Numbered from the stretch's first letter, positions 14,403 through 28,000 are shown. The stretch is 64,000 nt of DNA from Henricia sp. BOLD:AAB3569 (GCA_037783545.1 JBBELK010000315.1:62001-126000), one strand, 5' to 3'. Translations and numbers: made by a program. Notes: generated by a model not told the origin, from the sequence alone.

Positions 14403-17400
14403 GAAATGGCAGAGAAATTTCAGAGTTTAGGGAAAACTGGGTTGGAGCTTCCTGGCTGCTCCCGCAACCTGTGGCTGTCTGTACGCACCTCTTTGGTGTA
14501 CTCCTGACTCGTGCGCATGCTCAGTCCTTCGGACTGTTGTTGACACGGCCCAGTTTGGGACGGGATTTTGCTCAAAGTGTGGTCCAAACGTCGGCAAATT
14601 TGGAGGTCGAAATATTTTCCGACGAACTTCAAATTTTGCATGCTCCAAACACTCTATATTGCGCACTTGTCCTAAAAAATTGACAGACTTTCGCCGGGAA
14701 ATGGCAGAGAAATTTCAGAGTTTAGGGAAAACTGGGTTGGAGCTTCCTGGCTGCTTCCGCAACCTGTGGCTGTCTGTACGCATCTCTTTGGTGTACTCCT
14801 GACTCGTGCGCATGCTCAGTCCTTCGGACTGTCGTTGACACGGCCCAGTTTGGGACGGGATTTTGCTCAAAGTGTGGTCCAAACGTCGGCAAATTTGGAG
14901 GTCGAAAAATTTTCCGACGAACTTCAAATTTTGCATGCTCCAAACACTCTATATTGCGCACTTGTCCTAAAAAATTGACAGACTTTCGCCGGGAAATGGC
15001 AGAGAAATTTCAGAGTTTAGAGAAAACTGGGTTGGAGCTTCCTGGCTGCTCCCGCAACCTGTGGCTGTCTGTACGCACCTCTTTGGTGTACTCCTGACTC
15101 GTGCGCATGCTCAGTCCTTCGGACTGTCGTTGACACGGCCCAGTTTGGGACGGGATTTTGCTCAAAGTGTGGTCCAAACGTCGGCAAATTTGGAGGTCGA
15201 AAAATTTTCCGACGAACTTCAAATTTTGCATGCTCCAAACACTCTATATTGCGCACTTGTCCTAAAAAATTGACAGACTTTCGCCGGGAAATGGCAGAGA
15301 AATTTCAGAGTTTAGGGAAAACTGGGTTGGAGCTTCCTGGCTGCTTCCGCAACCTGTGGCTGTCTGTACGCACCTCTTTGGTGTACTCCTGACTCGTGCG
15401 CATGCTCAGTCCTTCGGACTGTCGTTGACACGGCCCAGTTTGGGACGGGATTTTGCTCAAAGTGTGGTCCAAACGTCGGCAAATTTGGAGGTCGAAAAAT
15501 TTTCCGACGAACTTCAAATTTTGCATGCTCCAAACACTCTATATTGCGCACTTGTCCTAAAAAATTGACAGACTTTCGCCGGGAAATGGCAGAGAAATTT
15601 CAGAGTTTAGAGAAAACTGGGTTGGAGCTTCTTGGCTGCTCCCGCAACCTGTGGCTGTCTGTACGCACCTCTTTGGTGTACTCCTGACTCGTGCGCATGC
15701 TCAGTCCTTCGGACTGTCGTTGACACGGCCCAGTTTGGGACGGGATTTTGCTCAAAGTGTGGTCCAAACGTCGGCAAATTTGGAGGTCGAACAATTTCAG
15801 AGTTTAGGGAAAACTGGGTTGGAGCTTCCTGGCTGCTCCCGCAACCTGTGGCTGTCTGTATACGCACCTCTTTGGTGTACTCCTGACTCGTGCGCATGCT
15901 CAGTCCTTCGGACTGTCGTTGACACGGCCCAGTTTGGGACGGGATTTTGCTCAAAGTGTGGTCCAAATGTCGGCAAATTTGGAGGTCGAAAAATTTTCCG
16001 ACGAACTTCAAATTTTGCATGCTCCAAACACTCTATATATATTGCGCACTTGTCCTAAAAAATGGACAGACTTTCGCCGGGGACAGGATTTTGGTCAAAG
16101 TGTGGTCCAAACGTCGGCAAATTTGGAAGTCAAGAAATTTTCCGATGAACTTCAAATTTTGCATGCTCCAAACACTTTATATTCCGCACTTGTCACACCC
16201 CAGTTTGGGACAGGAAATTGGTCAAAGTGTGGTCCAAACGTCGGCAAATTTGGAAGTCAAGAAATTTTCCGACGAACTTCAAATTTTGCATGCTCTAAAC
16301 AGTCTATATTCCGCACTTGTCCTGCAAAATTGACAGACTTTCGCCGGGAAATGGCCGAGAAATTTCAGAGTTTAGGGAAAACTGGGTTGGGGCTTCCTGA
16401 CTGCTCCGCAAACCGTGGCTGTCCGTACGCTCCTCTTTGGTGTACTCCTGACTCGTGCGCATGCTCTACATCCATGGTACGTACGTGCAGTGCTTGCCCG
16501 AAAGCGTGTAGGTGCACCAGATGGTGGCACCAACTGTTCCCGACCTCGAGTCGTCGGGACAATGGAGACATGCGCAGATCCGCGTACTCGATGCATGAAT
16601 CGGCAAAAATGACTGGCGCGTCGTATAATGATTTGGGTTGATATTTTTAATGTTCAAGCTTCCACATATAATGCAAATGTTGTAAATATTTTCATGATTT
16701 ATTTTCATCACTGAGATACCTGTGATTAATTTTGTGGAAAACTAAGCTTTTATTAGCGGGGATGTAATTTGTAATGACCGTGGTGCACCAGGGATCCCGA
16801 TAACGCTTTCGAGCGCGATTGTGTGTACGCATGTGTGTGACGTAACGTTCCCAACGCCAAAGTGCACCAGGGGCAAGCTAGCGCTCGAAAGCTGCCCCGG
16901 TGTCGCGATCTCAGATGTTCCGCGTGCTCAGATGTTCCGATGACGTCACGGAACATTTCAGCACGTTGCGTGCACGATCTCAGATGTTCCGCGTGCTCAG
17001 ATGTCCCGGTGTAAAAGGTACAACTGTCCCCTTGTAAATGTATCCGCGTGCTTACTGGCGCATGGCCTCATCGTACGTACATGTGTTTTTCTCTTAATTT
17101 TCTGACTCTCAGAAAGCCCTGCTGCGTAAGACCCCTTTATTTTTACGTTTTTTTCTCTAAATACGGCGAAACGGCATGTCCGCCGGCCGCCATCTTGCAA
17201 AAATGTCACTACATCTGCGCGCATCAAAGTACGTACATGGCGCTAATTCTGCTGATCAACTCAGCACTGCCCCTAAACTGGTATAATTACATACGCTGTG
17301 CGCATGACGTTCCGTGACGTGACTACCATATTTGGTCATCGGAACATCTGAGTACGCGGAACATGTGTGTGTGTACGCGGTGTGCAAAACCTGAGCGCAA

Positions 17401-17815
17401 CTGCATGCATTCCGACGCTCTGCTGTAAACACATAGGAACCGTCCGATCCAGTGTACAGTAGTTCTAAATCCGTGGTACAGCCATAATATCTCGCAGCGA
17501 TTTTGGGCTCCTAGGGCGATCTAAACCTTACCTTCCTAGCTCCACTTTTAAATTAAGTTCCATCATGGTAATCCTATATGTTTAAGGCAGCTAGAAGCTC
17601 GTCAGCAATGTGCGCGCGCCAAATTCGTGCCACGAAATACGCAGCTAACCCCATGCCTTTGATATGGAGCTGCGTATCTTGTGGCACGAATTTGGCGCGC
17701 GCACATTCTGACGAGCCTAGCCTGTGCCCTTCCTCCATGGTTTAATATAATGTTTAATATTATGTGCCTTTCCGGTTTCCCGTAATATACTGCCGAAGTG
17801 ATTACCGTTTGCCTG
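14403..17815. repeat. Higher-order unit with 5 full 295-bp subrepeats
   Basis: This unit is one dimer shorter than its left neighbour and nearly identical to the next unit. Both share a private substitution at the shortened-subrepeat junction (GGTCGAACAATTTC at about 15785 and 19200), so the two are recent sister copies. The foldback is at 17597-17716. Confidence 0.93.
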
Positions 17816-20800
17816 GAAATGGCAGAGAAATTTCAGAGTTTAGGGAAAACTGGGTTGGAGCTTCCTGGCTGCTCCCGCAACCTGTGGCTGTCTGTACGCA
17901 CCTCTTTGGTGTACTCCTGACTCGTGCGCATGCTCAGTCCTTCGGACTGTTGTTGACACGGCCCAGTTTGGGACGGGATTTTGCTCAAAGTGTGGTCCAA
18001 ACGTCGGCAAATTTGGAGGTCGAAATATTTTCCGACGAACTTCAAATTTTGCATGCTCCAAACACTCTATATTGCGCACTTGTCCTAAAAAATTGACAGA
18101 CTTTCGCCGGGAAATGGCAGAGAAATTTCAGAGTTTAGGGAAAACTGGGTTGGAGCTTCCTGGCTGCTTCCGCAACCTGTGGCTGTCTGTATGCATCTCT
18201 TTGGTGTACTCCTGACTCGTGCGCATGCTCAGTCCTTCGGACTGTCGTTGACACGGCCCAGTTTGGGACGGGATTTTGCTCAAAGTGTGGTCCAAACGTC
18301 GGCAAATTTGGAGGTCGAAAAATTTTCCGACGAACTTCAAATTTTGCATGCTCCAAACACTCTATATTGCGCACTTGTCCTAAAAAATTGACAGACTTTC
18401 GCCGGGAAATGGCAGAGAAATTTCAGAGTTTAGAGAAAACTGGGTTGGAGCTTCCTGGCTGCTCCCGCAACCTGTGGCTGTCTGTACGCACCTCTTTGGT
18501 GTACTCCTGACTCGTGCGCATGCTCAGTCCTTCGGACTGTCGTTGACACGGCCCAGTTTGGGACGGGATTTTGCTCAAAGTGTGGTCCAAACGTCGGCAA
18601 ATTTGGAGGTCGAAAAATTTTCCGACGAACTTCAAATTTTGCATGCTCCAAACACTCTATATTGCGCACTTGTCCTAAAAAATTGACAGACTTTCGCCGG
18701 GAAATGGCAGAGAAATTTCAGAGTTTAGGGAAAACTGGGTTGGAGCTTCCTGGCTGCTTCCGCAACCTGTGGCTGTCTGTACGCACCTCTTTGGTGTACT
18801 CCTGACTCGTGCGCATGCTCAGTCCTTCGGACTGTCGTTGACACGGCCCAGTTTGGGACGGGATTTTGCTCAAAGTGTGGTCCAAACGTCGGCAAATTTG
18901 GAGGTCGAAAAATTTTCCGACGAACTTCAAATTTTGCATGCTCCAAACACTCTATATTGCGCACTTGTCCTAAAAAATTGACAGACTTTCGCCGGGAAAT
19001 GGCAGAGAAATTTCAGAGTTTAGAGAAAACTGGGTTGGAGCTTCTTGGCTGCTCCCGCAACCTGTGGCTGTCTGTACGCACCTCTTTGGTGTACTCCTGA
19101 CTCGTGCGCATGCTCAGTCCTTCGGACTGTCGTTGACACGGCCCAGTTTGGGACGGGATTTTGCTCAAAGTGTGGTCCAAACGTCGGCAAATTTGGAGGT
19201 CGAACAATTTCAGAGTTTAGGGAAAACTGGGTTGGAGCTTCCTGGCTGCTCCCGCAACCTGTGGCTGTCTGTATACGCACCTCTTTGGTGTACTCCTGAC
19301 TCGTGCGCATGCTCAGTCCTTCGGACTGTCGTTGACACGGCCCAGTTTGGGACGGGATTTTGCTCAAAGTGTGGTCCAAATGTCGGCAAATTTGGAGGTC
19401 GAAAAATTTTCCGACGAACTTCAAATTTTGCATGCTCCAAACACTCTATATATATTGCGCACTTGTCCTAAAAAATGGACAGACTTTCGCCGGGGACAGG
19501 ATTTTGGTCAAAGTGTGGTCCAAACGTCGGCAAATTTGGAAGTCAAGAAATTTTCCGATGAACTTCAAATTTTGCATGCTCCAAACACTTTATATTCCGC
19601 ACTTGTCACACCCCAGTTTGGGACAGGAAATTGGTCAAAGTGTGGTCCAAACGTCGGCAAATTTGGAAGTCAAGAAATTTTCCGACGAACTTCAAATTTT
19701 GCATGCTCTAAACAGTCTATATTCCGCACTTGTCCTGCAAAATTGACAGACTTTCGCCGGGAAATGGCCGAGAAATTTCAGAGTTTAGGGAAAACTGGGT
19801 TGGGGCTTCCTGACTGCTCCGCAAACCGTGGCTGTCCGTACGCTCCTCTTTGGTGTACTCCTGACTCGTGCGCATGCTCTACATCCATGGTACGTACGTG
19901 CAGTGCTTGCCCGAAAGCGTGTAGGTGCACCAGATGGTGGCACCAACTGTTCCCGACCTCGAGTCGTCGGGACAATGGAGACATGCGCAGATCCGCGTAC
20001 TCGATGCATGAATCGGCAAAAATGACTGGCGCGTCGTATAATGATTTGGGTTGATATTTTTAATGTTCAAGCTTCCACATATAATGCAAATGTTGTAAAT
20101 ATTTTCATGATTTATTTTCATCACTGAGATACCTGTGATTAATTTTGTGGAAAACTAAGCTTTTATTAGCGGGGATGTAATTTGTAATGACCGTGGTGCA
20201 CCAGGGATCCCGATAACGCTTTCGAGCGCGATTGTGTGTACGCATGTGTGTGACGTAACGTTCCCAACGCCAAAGTGCACCAGGGGCAAGCTAGCGCTCG
20301 AAAGCTGCCCCGGTGTCGCGATCTCAGATGTTCCGCGTGCTCAGATGTTCCGATGACGTCACGGAACATTTCAGCACGTTGCGTGCACGATCTCAGATGT
20401 TCCGCGTGCTCAGATGTCCCGGTGTAAAAGGTACAACTGTCCCCTTGTAAATGTATCCGCGTGCTTACTGGCGCATGGCCTCATCGTACGTACATGTGTT
20501 TTTCTCTTAATTTTCTGACTCTCAGAAAGCCCTGCTGCGTAAGACCCCTTTATTTTTACGTTTTTTTCTCTAAATACGGCGAAACGGCATGTCCGCCGGC
20601 CGCCATCTTGCAAAAATGTCACTACATCTGCGCGCATCAAAGTACGTACATGGCGCTAATTCTGCTGATCAACTCAGCACTGCCCCTAAACTGGTATAAT
20701 TACATACGCTGTGCGCATGACGTTCCGTGACGTAACTACCATATTTGGTCATCGGAACATCTGAGTACGCGGAACATGTGTGTGTGTACGCGGTGTGCAA

Positions 20801-21230
20801 AACCTGAGCGCAACTGCGCGCATCTGCATGCATTCCGACGCTCTGCTGTAAACACATAGGAACCGTCCGATCCAGTGTACAGTAGTTCTAAATCCGTGGT
20901 ACAGCCATAATATCTCGCAGCGATTTTGGGCTCCTAGGGCGATCTAAACCTTACCTTCCTAGCTCCACTTTTAAATTAAGTTCCATCATGGTAATCCTAT
21001 ATGTTTAAGGCAGCTAGAAGCTCGTCAGCAATGTGCGCGCGCCAAATTCGTGCCACGAAATACGCAGCTAACCCCATGCCTTTGATATGGAGCTGCGTAT
21101 CTTGTGGCACGAATTTGGCGCGCGCACATTCTGACGAGCCTAGCCTGTGCCCTTCCTCCATGGTTTAATATAATGTTTAATATTATGTGCCTTTCCGGTT
21201 TCCCGTAATATACGGCCGAAGTGATTACCG
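17816..21230. repeat. Last higher-order unit and array boundary
   Basis: Five full subrepeats and a spacer with a private 10-bp insertion near 20815. Similarity stops at about 21230, right after GATTACCG and about 8 bp before the next subrepeat block would begin. The array therefore ends at a unit boundary. Confidence 0.92.
21020..21139. repeat. 120-bp foldback in the spacer, related to a dispersed MITE
   Basis: GCTCGTCAG...CTGACGAGC ends enclose long paired arms around CCAAATTCGTGCCAC and GTGGCACGAATTTGG. Five equivalent copies lie in the upstream spacers at 1580, 5593, 10181, 14184 and 17597. The same core is dispersed at 24202-24330 and 40315-40446 in the neighbouring intron, so the satellite carries a captured member of that family. 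Confidence 0.85.
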
Positions 21231-21969
21231 TAATACGTATTACGTCATATTTTAATAGTTGCCTAGGCAATAGCTCTATACATTGCTTTTGCAACGGTAC
21301 TTCTTCGACGGCCATATTGTTTAGAGCCAATTACCATGGCAAATACGTCACACTTCGGCTACTCATAATTCGTGTTCGCAAGTAGAATATGTGGACTGAA
21401 AACCAGTTTACAATCTCCTTTATTTCCATGGTGTCCATTTTGTCTGTTGTATTTTTGTAAGCATACGGGAAACCAGCCAAAGAAAAACGCACATGTACAG
21501 TGCACATTTCGTATGACGCATGTAATGTATGCACGGCCGGTTCACGTTCACTGTCTGTCGATGTCAACATCACACTGTACGCATTACCACATGTATGCAT
21601 TAGCGCTGCATAGCGTATTGAACAAATGGATTTTTATGGCCAAGTACATACGGTGTACAAGTTGGTGAAACTCGGATGTAAAAATGGCGATCTAAAGAAG
21701 GAAAACGGTGTTGGTTGGGGGCCGATCATCGCCCCTCGACTGACCCACAACACAACACTGGAAGGTAGCTAGTAACCAGCTTTACGATTTAATGATTTAG
21801 GTGCTGAAATTGGGGCACAATGGAAACTTTAACTTGTCGTTTGGAAGTTGGATTACATGGATGGTTGGATCGGGGTCAACAACGCGAAGCGACGTACATG
21901 TAGGCCTATATGGATGCCTAGGCCCTTTCCGTTTTCCCTGCACATGCTTCACGAACTTTAGAATCAACA
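21231..21969 (+). promoter_or_regulatory. Presumed promoter and 5' UTR region of the RFX gene
   Basis: This unique DNA separates the satellite from the first coding exon. I see no TATA box in a convincing place. Possible elements are CGGCCATATTG at about 21309, CCAAT in GAGCCAATTACC at about 21327, and a YY1-like AAAATGGCGATC at 21681. A non-coding first exon could lie here, but its ends cannot be fixed from sequence. The promoter role is inferred from position only. Confidence 0.4.
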
Positions 21970-22082
21970 ATGGCGGAATCGTCACAAACTGATCGAGTTG
22001 GCCCTGGTGATTCGAATTTTGTTGGTCGTAAAGGGCCATCAGCAACTGATTTGATGACTGAAGAACTGGAAGCTTCGATTAG
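21970..22082 (+). CDS. RFX7: RFX gene coding exon 1
   Basis: It begins at ATG in CAACAATGGCG and encodes [12 protein letters not shown] through MTEELEASI. It ends ATTAG before a GTTGGT donor, leaving a two-base phase. The AG joins C of exon 2 to give Ser, and the joined [18 protein letters not shown] aligns without gaps to the RFX7 segment preceding LEKLYLYLQLP. There are 37 whole codons. The donor is weaker than consensus. Confidence 0.82.
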
Positions 22083-25000
22083 GTTGGTATTTTGCAAATT
22101 TGGTAGGCCCTACTTTTGCTAAACTTGAAGGTATTTTGTTCGTATAGGCGGCCTAGGCCTACATTGAACAAAGTTTTTGAGGACCTCTTGGAATCAACAG
22201 AGGTATTTTTTCGTATACATTGAACAGATTTTAAGGAAATTACCTCCTGGAATCAACAGAAAATTTAAGATATACTTCCCACTTGCACTTTTGTCGCAAA
22301 TGTTGCTTTTCTGTAGAAAAATCACATTTTCTCTTTCAAAAATTGCCTTCAGTTTATAGTGCACAAGATAACCATTCATGCGCATGCGCAGCGCCCTCTG
22401 TTGTCGCGCTTCTGTACAGACCGTTCGCCGCGTCATTTTGTGCATTACTTTATGCAGTAATTTTATCATTTATTTATCTCGGAAATGCAACATTTGTGAC
22501 AGAAGTGCAAGTGGGAAGTAGGCCTACCGTACTTCCAAATACTGAAAGTACCGGTATCAACCTTTTTTATTGTTTGTATTGAAAATATTATTATTATTAT
22601 GCCGTTACTTTTAATAGAACCATTTTTGTTCCCATCAATTTTGTTGCTAAAAATGGAATCTTTAAGCAAGTCTTTTTACTGGAAATTGCAATTTTTTGGT
22701 AAAATCAAAATCTCTACACGTTATACCATGGAGGAAGAAACGAACAGGAGTTCGAACGGCCCGCCACTGACCGCAATCCAATTACAGAGACCAATTACCG
22801 CTCTTGGCTGACCAGTGCTAAAGGCATGGACGCCTCCCGCTGTGCGCACACTGCCCGACAGATTTACGACCGCAATAATCCCTCTTTGTATACAGACCTC
22901 GCTGCCGGTTTCGTGTGCTCAGTGGAGCAAAGTTGCTCATTGTCCATGGCACCAACAAACAAACAGAAAAGCATTTCGCATGCGCAGTAAGCCCCTGGCT
23001 GTTGTTCTCGTGCGTCATTCCGTTCAACGAAATCGCTACAAAATTCTCTTTCTGTCGATGTTTCAACGATCGTTATACAATTTTCCTGAGGAAAAATAAG
23101 ACGGTTTTTGTTTGACTTGTAGTACTTTGAGAGGTAAGAAAAATATGAATACATATTTTGATAATATTTGTGCTTTTCCGACCGGCTCCGAGTGATGAAA
23201 TAGGGACATTTAGATCGTCAGGTTTTCTTCTGTCTGTTTTTACAAGGCTTCGTTTTTTACGTTCAAATTCCATTTTTCTTCGCGTGATTATTAGATTTCC
23301 GGGGGCATTATTCCACCCTCTATAACGTTTGCACGAAACCTAAGGTGTTTTTGTGCTTTTTTGAAGTCCCCTTTTCTTGGGCTTGGCCATCACTGCATGA
23401 TCTGATCATGGAGGAAGATTTAAAAAAAGGATTTTTGGGGAAAAAGTCGCCAGTTGAAACTTTATGATGTTGATGCACTAAGTCAATGGAGCATATGGCA
23501 TAACAATATAAAGTGTTTCAAAGAAAAATTTGAATTTCCGACTTCGGGTCAAATTATCCCCGAGTCAACTTGCTTCTATATCAACTCGTCCCCTGGGCAA
23601 CTGGTCCCCGGGTCAACTCATCACCAAGTCAAGTCAGAAATGGGACAACTCGAACCCCCAACATGCCCTAAAAGGCTCGTACCTGAGAGAACTCGTACCT
23701 TGCTTGTTGATTTTGTTTTTACATCCAGACATAGTTGCTATGTTATACCCGTTTTAAATTGTTGTTTACTTTATTTATTTTTCTTTTCTCAGGAGCCTGT
23801 CTTGTTTGTGGCCTCTTACATGTAGGATGTCATCGCACCGTGGAGGATCATGGCATTTGGAGCCAAATCGAAACCCACTACGAAAGGAAGATGTGGCACA
23901 TATGATTCCGGCTGGCTTGGGAGTCAACATAAATGATGACGTTGCAGTGATTCACACTGTAATAAAGGCTAATTGACTGTAGATTTTGCATGAAAATCCG
24001 GAAATCCCTTGGAATTGTTTTACTAAAGAAAATGTTTGACAAAAGAAGTGGATCTAATGTTTAAATACTTTACTTCCTTTTCCAGTCTGTGTCATGCTTT
24101 ATCCCATGCAAATCCAGACCATATTAAGGTACAGTAACTTAATTAAAAACTTCATGTTATTGCTAAATTAATCATTTTTTCTTGATTTCTTTCCAGTTTA
24201 AAGATGCAGGCTCGTCGTTGAGCGATCAAATTTGTGCCATGAAATTCAGTGTGTGCCATGCCTTTCTATGGAGCTTTGAATTTCGTGGCACGAATTTGTT
24301 CCTCGCGCGCATTGACGAGCCTCTCACTTATAAGTTATAGTCTTAATTACTTTTTAATGTGGTTAAACTGCCAGTCACTCTTTATATATTACATGTGTTA
24401 TAAATGCCAAAATGTATTGACATTGTAATAATCGAACAATATTGCCAGTCACTCTTTATATATTTTTATCACGGTGCGGCCATCTCCTCTTTTCTCCTAT
24501 TAAAATGAATGTAACCAAAGCGAGGCTTGCAGAAAAAATTGTTTGGTTCCTTTTTGAAATTTGTTTATTGTGTGCATCCATTTCTTTACAACCATGTTTA
24601 GCAAGTTCGCTGAAGCCTCTCCATGTATTTTGCCTTGTGTCAGACTGCACCAGTATGTTTGGACACGCAGACTATCCTTAATGTTAGGTAAAAGTGTACT
24701 CTGAATGTCACAACCTGGGAATGTTTTAGGATTATTCGTTGTCAAATACTTGGATGTCTCTTGCTCCATAGCCCTGAACAATAAATACACCCCATCCGAT
24801 ACTTTGAATAATCAACCCCTATTTTGCTTATTAATCCAGTCCTTGGTACATGTACCGGTATATTCCAAAAATGATCTCCTTTGTGATTTGCTGGTCGTCT
24901 TACTTGTCCGAGGCTCAGCAACTTTGAACAATCAAGAGGGGATGGTACTGTAGGGGGGAAAATGTAAACAAAAGAATATCCTGTTAAAAAAGTGCTTGAC

Positions 25001-28000
25001 AGTAGAGCTCCAAATTTTATTTAAGATTTTATTTCAGAACAAAATTACAAGTCGGACATCACATAAGCCCTCCTGCACTAAACATATGGGACAACTCAGA
25101 AAAATAATAGCCAAAGAATAAGTTTTTCCCCAACCCCCGAGTAAAATCTTAATTTTCCCCCCTCAAAAATGTGTTTTCTTTCAATTGCACTTTATGATTA
25201 ATAATAAGTAATTTTAACATGTTAAAGGAAAAAAATAGTGACTTCCGAGAATATAATTTTTTTTATCTGCTCTAAATTGACGTCCAGATAGACAACAGAG
25301 AAATAAAAATTAAATAATTGCACAGCATTCATGGTAGGGCCTAATCCTTCCTGCCCCCTATTTAAGTACATAGGCCTACCGGTACTTGTTTCTCCAGGCG
25401 AAGTATCTGGGCCACTAGACCCAGAAACTGTCTGAGTCGTTGGCCCTGTTTTTGACGATTTGTTTTTAGCCCCCAAAAAAAACAAATCTTAAAAAACAGG
25501 GCCAACGACTCAGTTACTGGGTCTACTGGGCCACCACTCACTCGGGTGTGTCATCTAACTCTTCAACATCAAATTCTTGGTCGGAAACGTCACTTAAATC
25601 GCTCAAATCGGAGCCGGTCACCATGGTCACGAATTATTCTTTACCGCACGCTGCCATTCTGGAAAATGCCGCGGACGCATCGCGCATGCGTGGATAGCCT
25701 GAATGATCCCATAATGCTTTGCGGCGATCGCTGAGATCGGGGCCGTTCTGCGGTCGCAGGCGCTAAATGGATTAGCGCTGACAGTTTTACGACCGCGGCA
25801 GCGAGGCCTTAATCTTTCATCCAATGATCGTTCCAACTCCTGTTTGTTTCTTCCTCCATGGTTATACATGTACATACCTCCCTGGCCGTAATACTCTAAA
25901 AACTGACGTACACACCTTTGTTTTTTCTCAGTTTGACGATCAAATTCACATCGCTCCACGCAGAACCTCAAACTGCCTCGTGTTCTTGGATTTGCATAAA
26001 ATCATAGAGTCCTGCCTCTGTGCTATGGCGCTCGCGTATAACAAAGTTAAGCACCAGACTACTCGAAATGTGACCCAGCACGTACCATTTTTGGATGAGG
26101 GGGGATTTGTTTTAGCGCATAATAATAATAATATTTTCAATACAAACAATAAAAAAGGCCGATACTTTCAGTATTTGGAAGTAGAAGTACATGTAGGCCT
26201 ATATCTTAGAATTTGATGATCTGTTGATTCCAGGAGGTAATTTCATTCAAATCTGTTTTCAATGTATACGAAAACAATACCTTTTAAAGGGCCCCATTAT
26301 TTGGGATTGTTATCAATGAAATCTATGCTACTGTGTATAACCAATATACTCAGTTACATTCATAAAAATCATATTTGGAGCTTATTTTGGGGGTTTTAAG
26401 TTTTTATGCGAATATGCATATTCATGACCAAGGTCATGATGTCATAAGAGGCAAACACAGGAAAATCACATTCATCTGTGCACAAAAACATTACACCTTT
26501 TGTAATCCAGGACTGTTTGAGTTTGTTCTACATGTTGCCTGTTGTAAGCCATGACGAAACTGGGGGAGAAAACTGCAGCAATTTGCCACAAGTCCAACTT
26601 AAAGTCTTATGTTTTTTTAAAAACTTTTCCCTTCTGTCTTCCTTACGTGAGGCACTCCAAACAGCGCCCTCTGTCTGTGGTTTATTGCAATGAAATCTTC
26701 AAAGTTGAAAAAGGCTACCTTTTTATTGATTTGACATCCAAACAAACAATAGCATGTCTTGCTCAACAAGTAATCCATCATATGAAGCAAAGATTAGACA
26801 AAAAGTTGTTTACATGTAGCATGTCATGGGCCCTTTAAACTTGCACGCCCAGAGTTTGAACTTGCCTGAGTGCAAGGTTAGTGCAGCGCAATTTTCGCAT
26901 GCCAAGGTAGGTTCAACGCAAACTTAGCATCATGCACAAATTTAATTTAAATAGTGGCAGATCAGATTCAAGGCTCATTAAAATACATTGTATTCCTGTA
27001 TTTTAATGAGGCTGGATCCGCCTCTGTTAAAGGGAACACCGACTTTGTTGGGCTATTTTGGGCTCGAAATAGACCCATACCGGTACATTATTCTGAAGCT
27101 CTTTCCATAGTAAATTAGATATGTATCCTGAAAAGGCGCCGTCAAATTTGGCCGTTTTGGAGCATTTTTCAAAAATTCAAGGTCACGTGACTTTTCGGAA
27201 CCAGATTCGATCAAGCGACTACGAAGTTGCCCTAGCTTGCAGGCTGTGACGTACATGTACATGTATAGCGCCCTAACCGTTCAGAATACGTAAAAGAAAA
27301 TCTGCAGAGAGAAAGCTTCGTCGGAAATTTAATCTCTGTCGGTATACGCTCTAAGACCCCCGCATTAGGGGTCTTAGAAGGTTCAACGAATGAGATTTCC
27401 TGATGTGAACACACGCCTCTTCGCCGAAGACTAGGTTCGGTACGTCGCTTGTGAAATTAAAATGGTTTCATTCGCTAGCAAATGTTTTGCCGTGCTCACT
27501 GTTTGGTCTCCATGAAATAGACGGAGGTTCCATTAGCACAATATTGGCTGCTAAGCAGCGCCATGAAATCTGCAGTCCGCCGTGGCATCCTACAGCACCT
27601 TTGTTAGCTACCGGTATACCCGGTACTCTGGGCCCTACCCACTTTGTTCGATCTTCAAATGTGTTGTGTAGGCATGCTTCATCATGAACAAATGATAATC
27701 TTACAAATACGCGCTTCGAACAAGTTGCACGTCTTTGTAAGATTGTGTGCACGAAGGGGGCGAGTCGCGTGCATCTAATCAGTGTTTCATCTAGCGACCC
27801 CCCATCTTTTGGACGGGCAATGTGTGATTTTTAGACGGGCAATGTGTGATTTTATATCCTGAAAAGACGCCGTCAAATTTGGCCGTTTTTGAGCATTTTT
27901 CAATAGTACACGAAGAAAAAAAAATAGGCCTATTGAGGGCGCTAAAGACACCAAAACGTTGCGTTCGAGTTGCTTCCTCGAGTCAGCGCTGACCTGAGAG

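Larger units (their letters stand above)
1..21230. repeat. Nested higher-order tandem repeat array (satellite)
   Basis: Five complete units and one partial unit repeat head to tail. Unit starts (first subrepeat) are at about 1799, 5812, 10400, 14403 and 17816, giving periods of 4013, 4588, 4003, 3413 and about 3415 bp. Each unit is a block of 295-bp subrepeats, then several diverged or shortened subrepeats, then a spacer of about 1.2 kb. Subrepeats alternate between one flavour (TTTAGGG plus GCTTCCGC) and another (TTTAGAG plus GCTCCCGC), so the working unit is a 590-bp dimer. Length differences between units are accounted for by whole 590-bp dimers plus small indels (-19 near 8580, +4 near 9281, -14 near 13760, +10 near 20815). 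The array runs off the left edge and ends at about 21230. Long open frames here (up to 323 codons) follow the repeat and resemble no known protein. Confidence 0.97.
22201..26284. repeat. Interrupted long inverted repeat in proximal intron 1
   Basis: Three segments pair in the correct nested order: 22201-22260 with 26221-26284 (TACCTCCTGGAATCAACAG core), 22513-22598 with 26118-26205 (ATACTGAAAGTA and TTTTTTATTGTTTGTATTGA cores), and 22721-22758 with 25830-25866 (CCATGGAGGAAGAAAC core). The centre (about 2.9 kb) holds an exon-like block and other repeats. This could be the decayed ends of one large TIR or foldback element. Confidence 0.6.

Noticed and set aside
1-21230. CRISPR array or rDNA/histone cluster
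   Set aside because: Repeats are 295 bp and 3.4-4.6 kb with no short spaced repeats, no rRNA or histone sequence.
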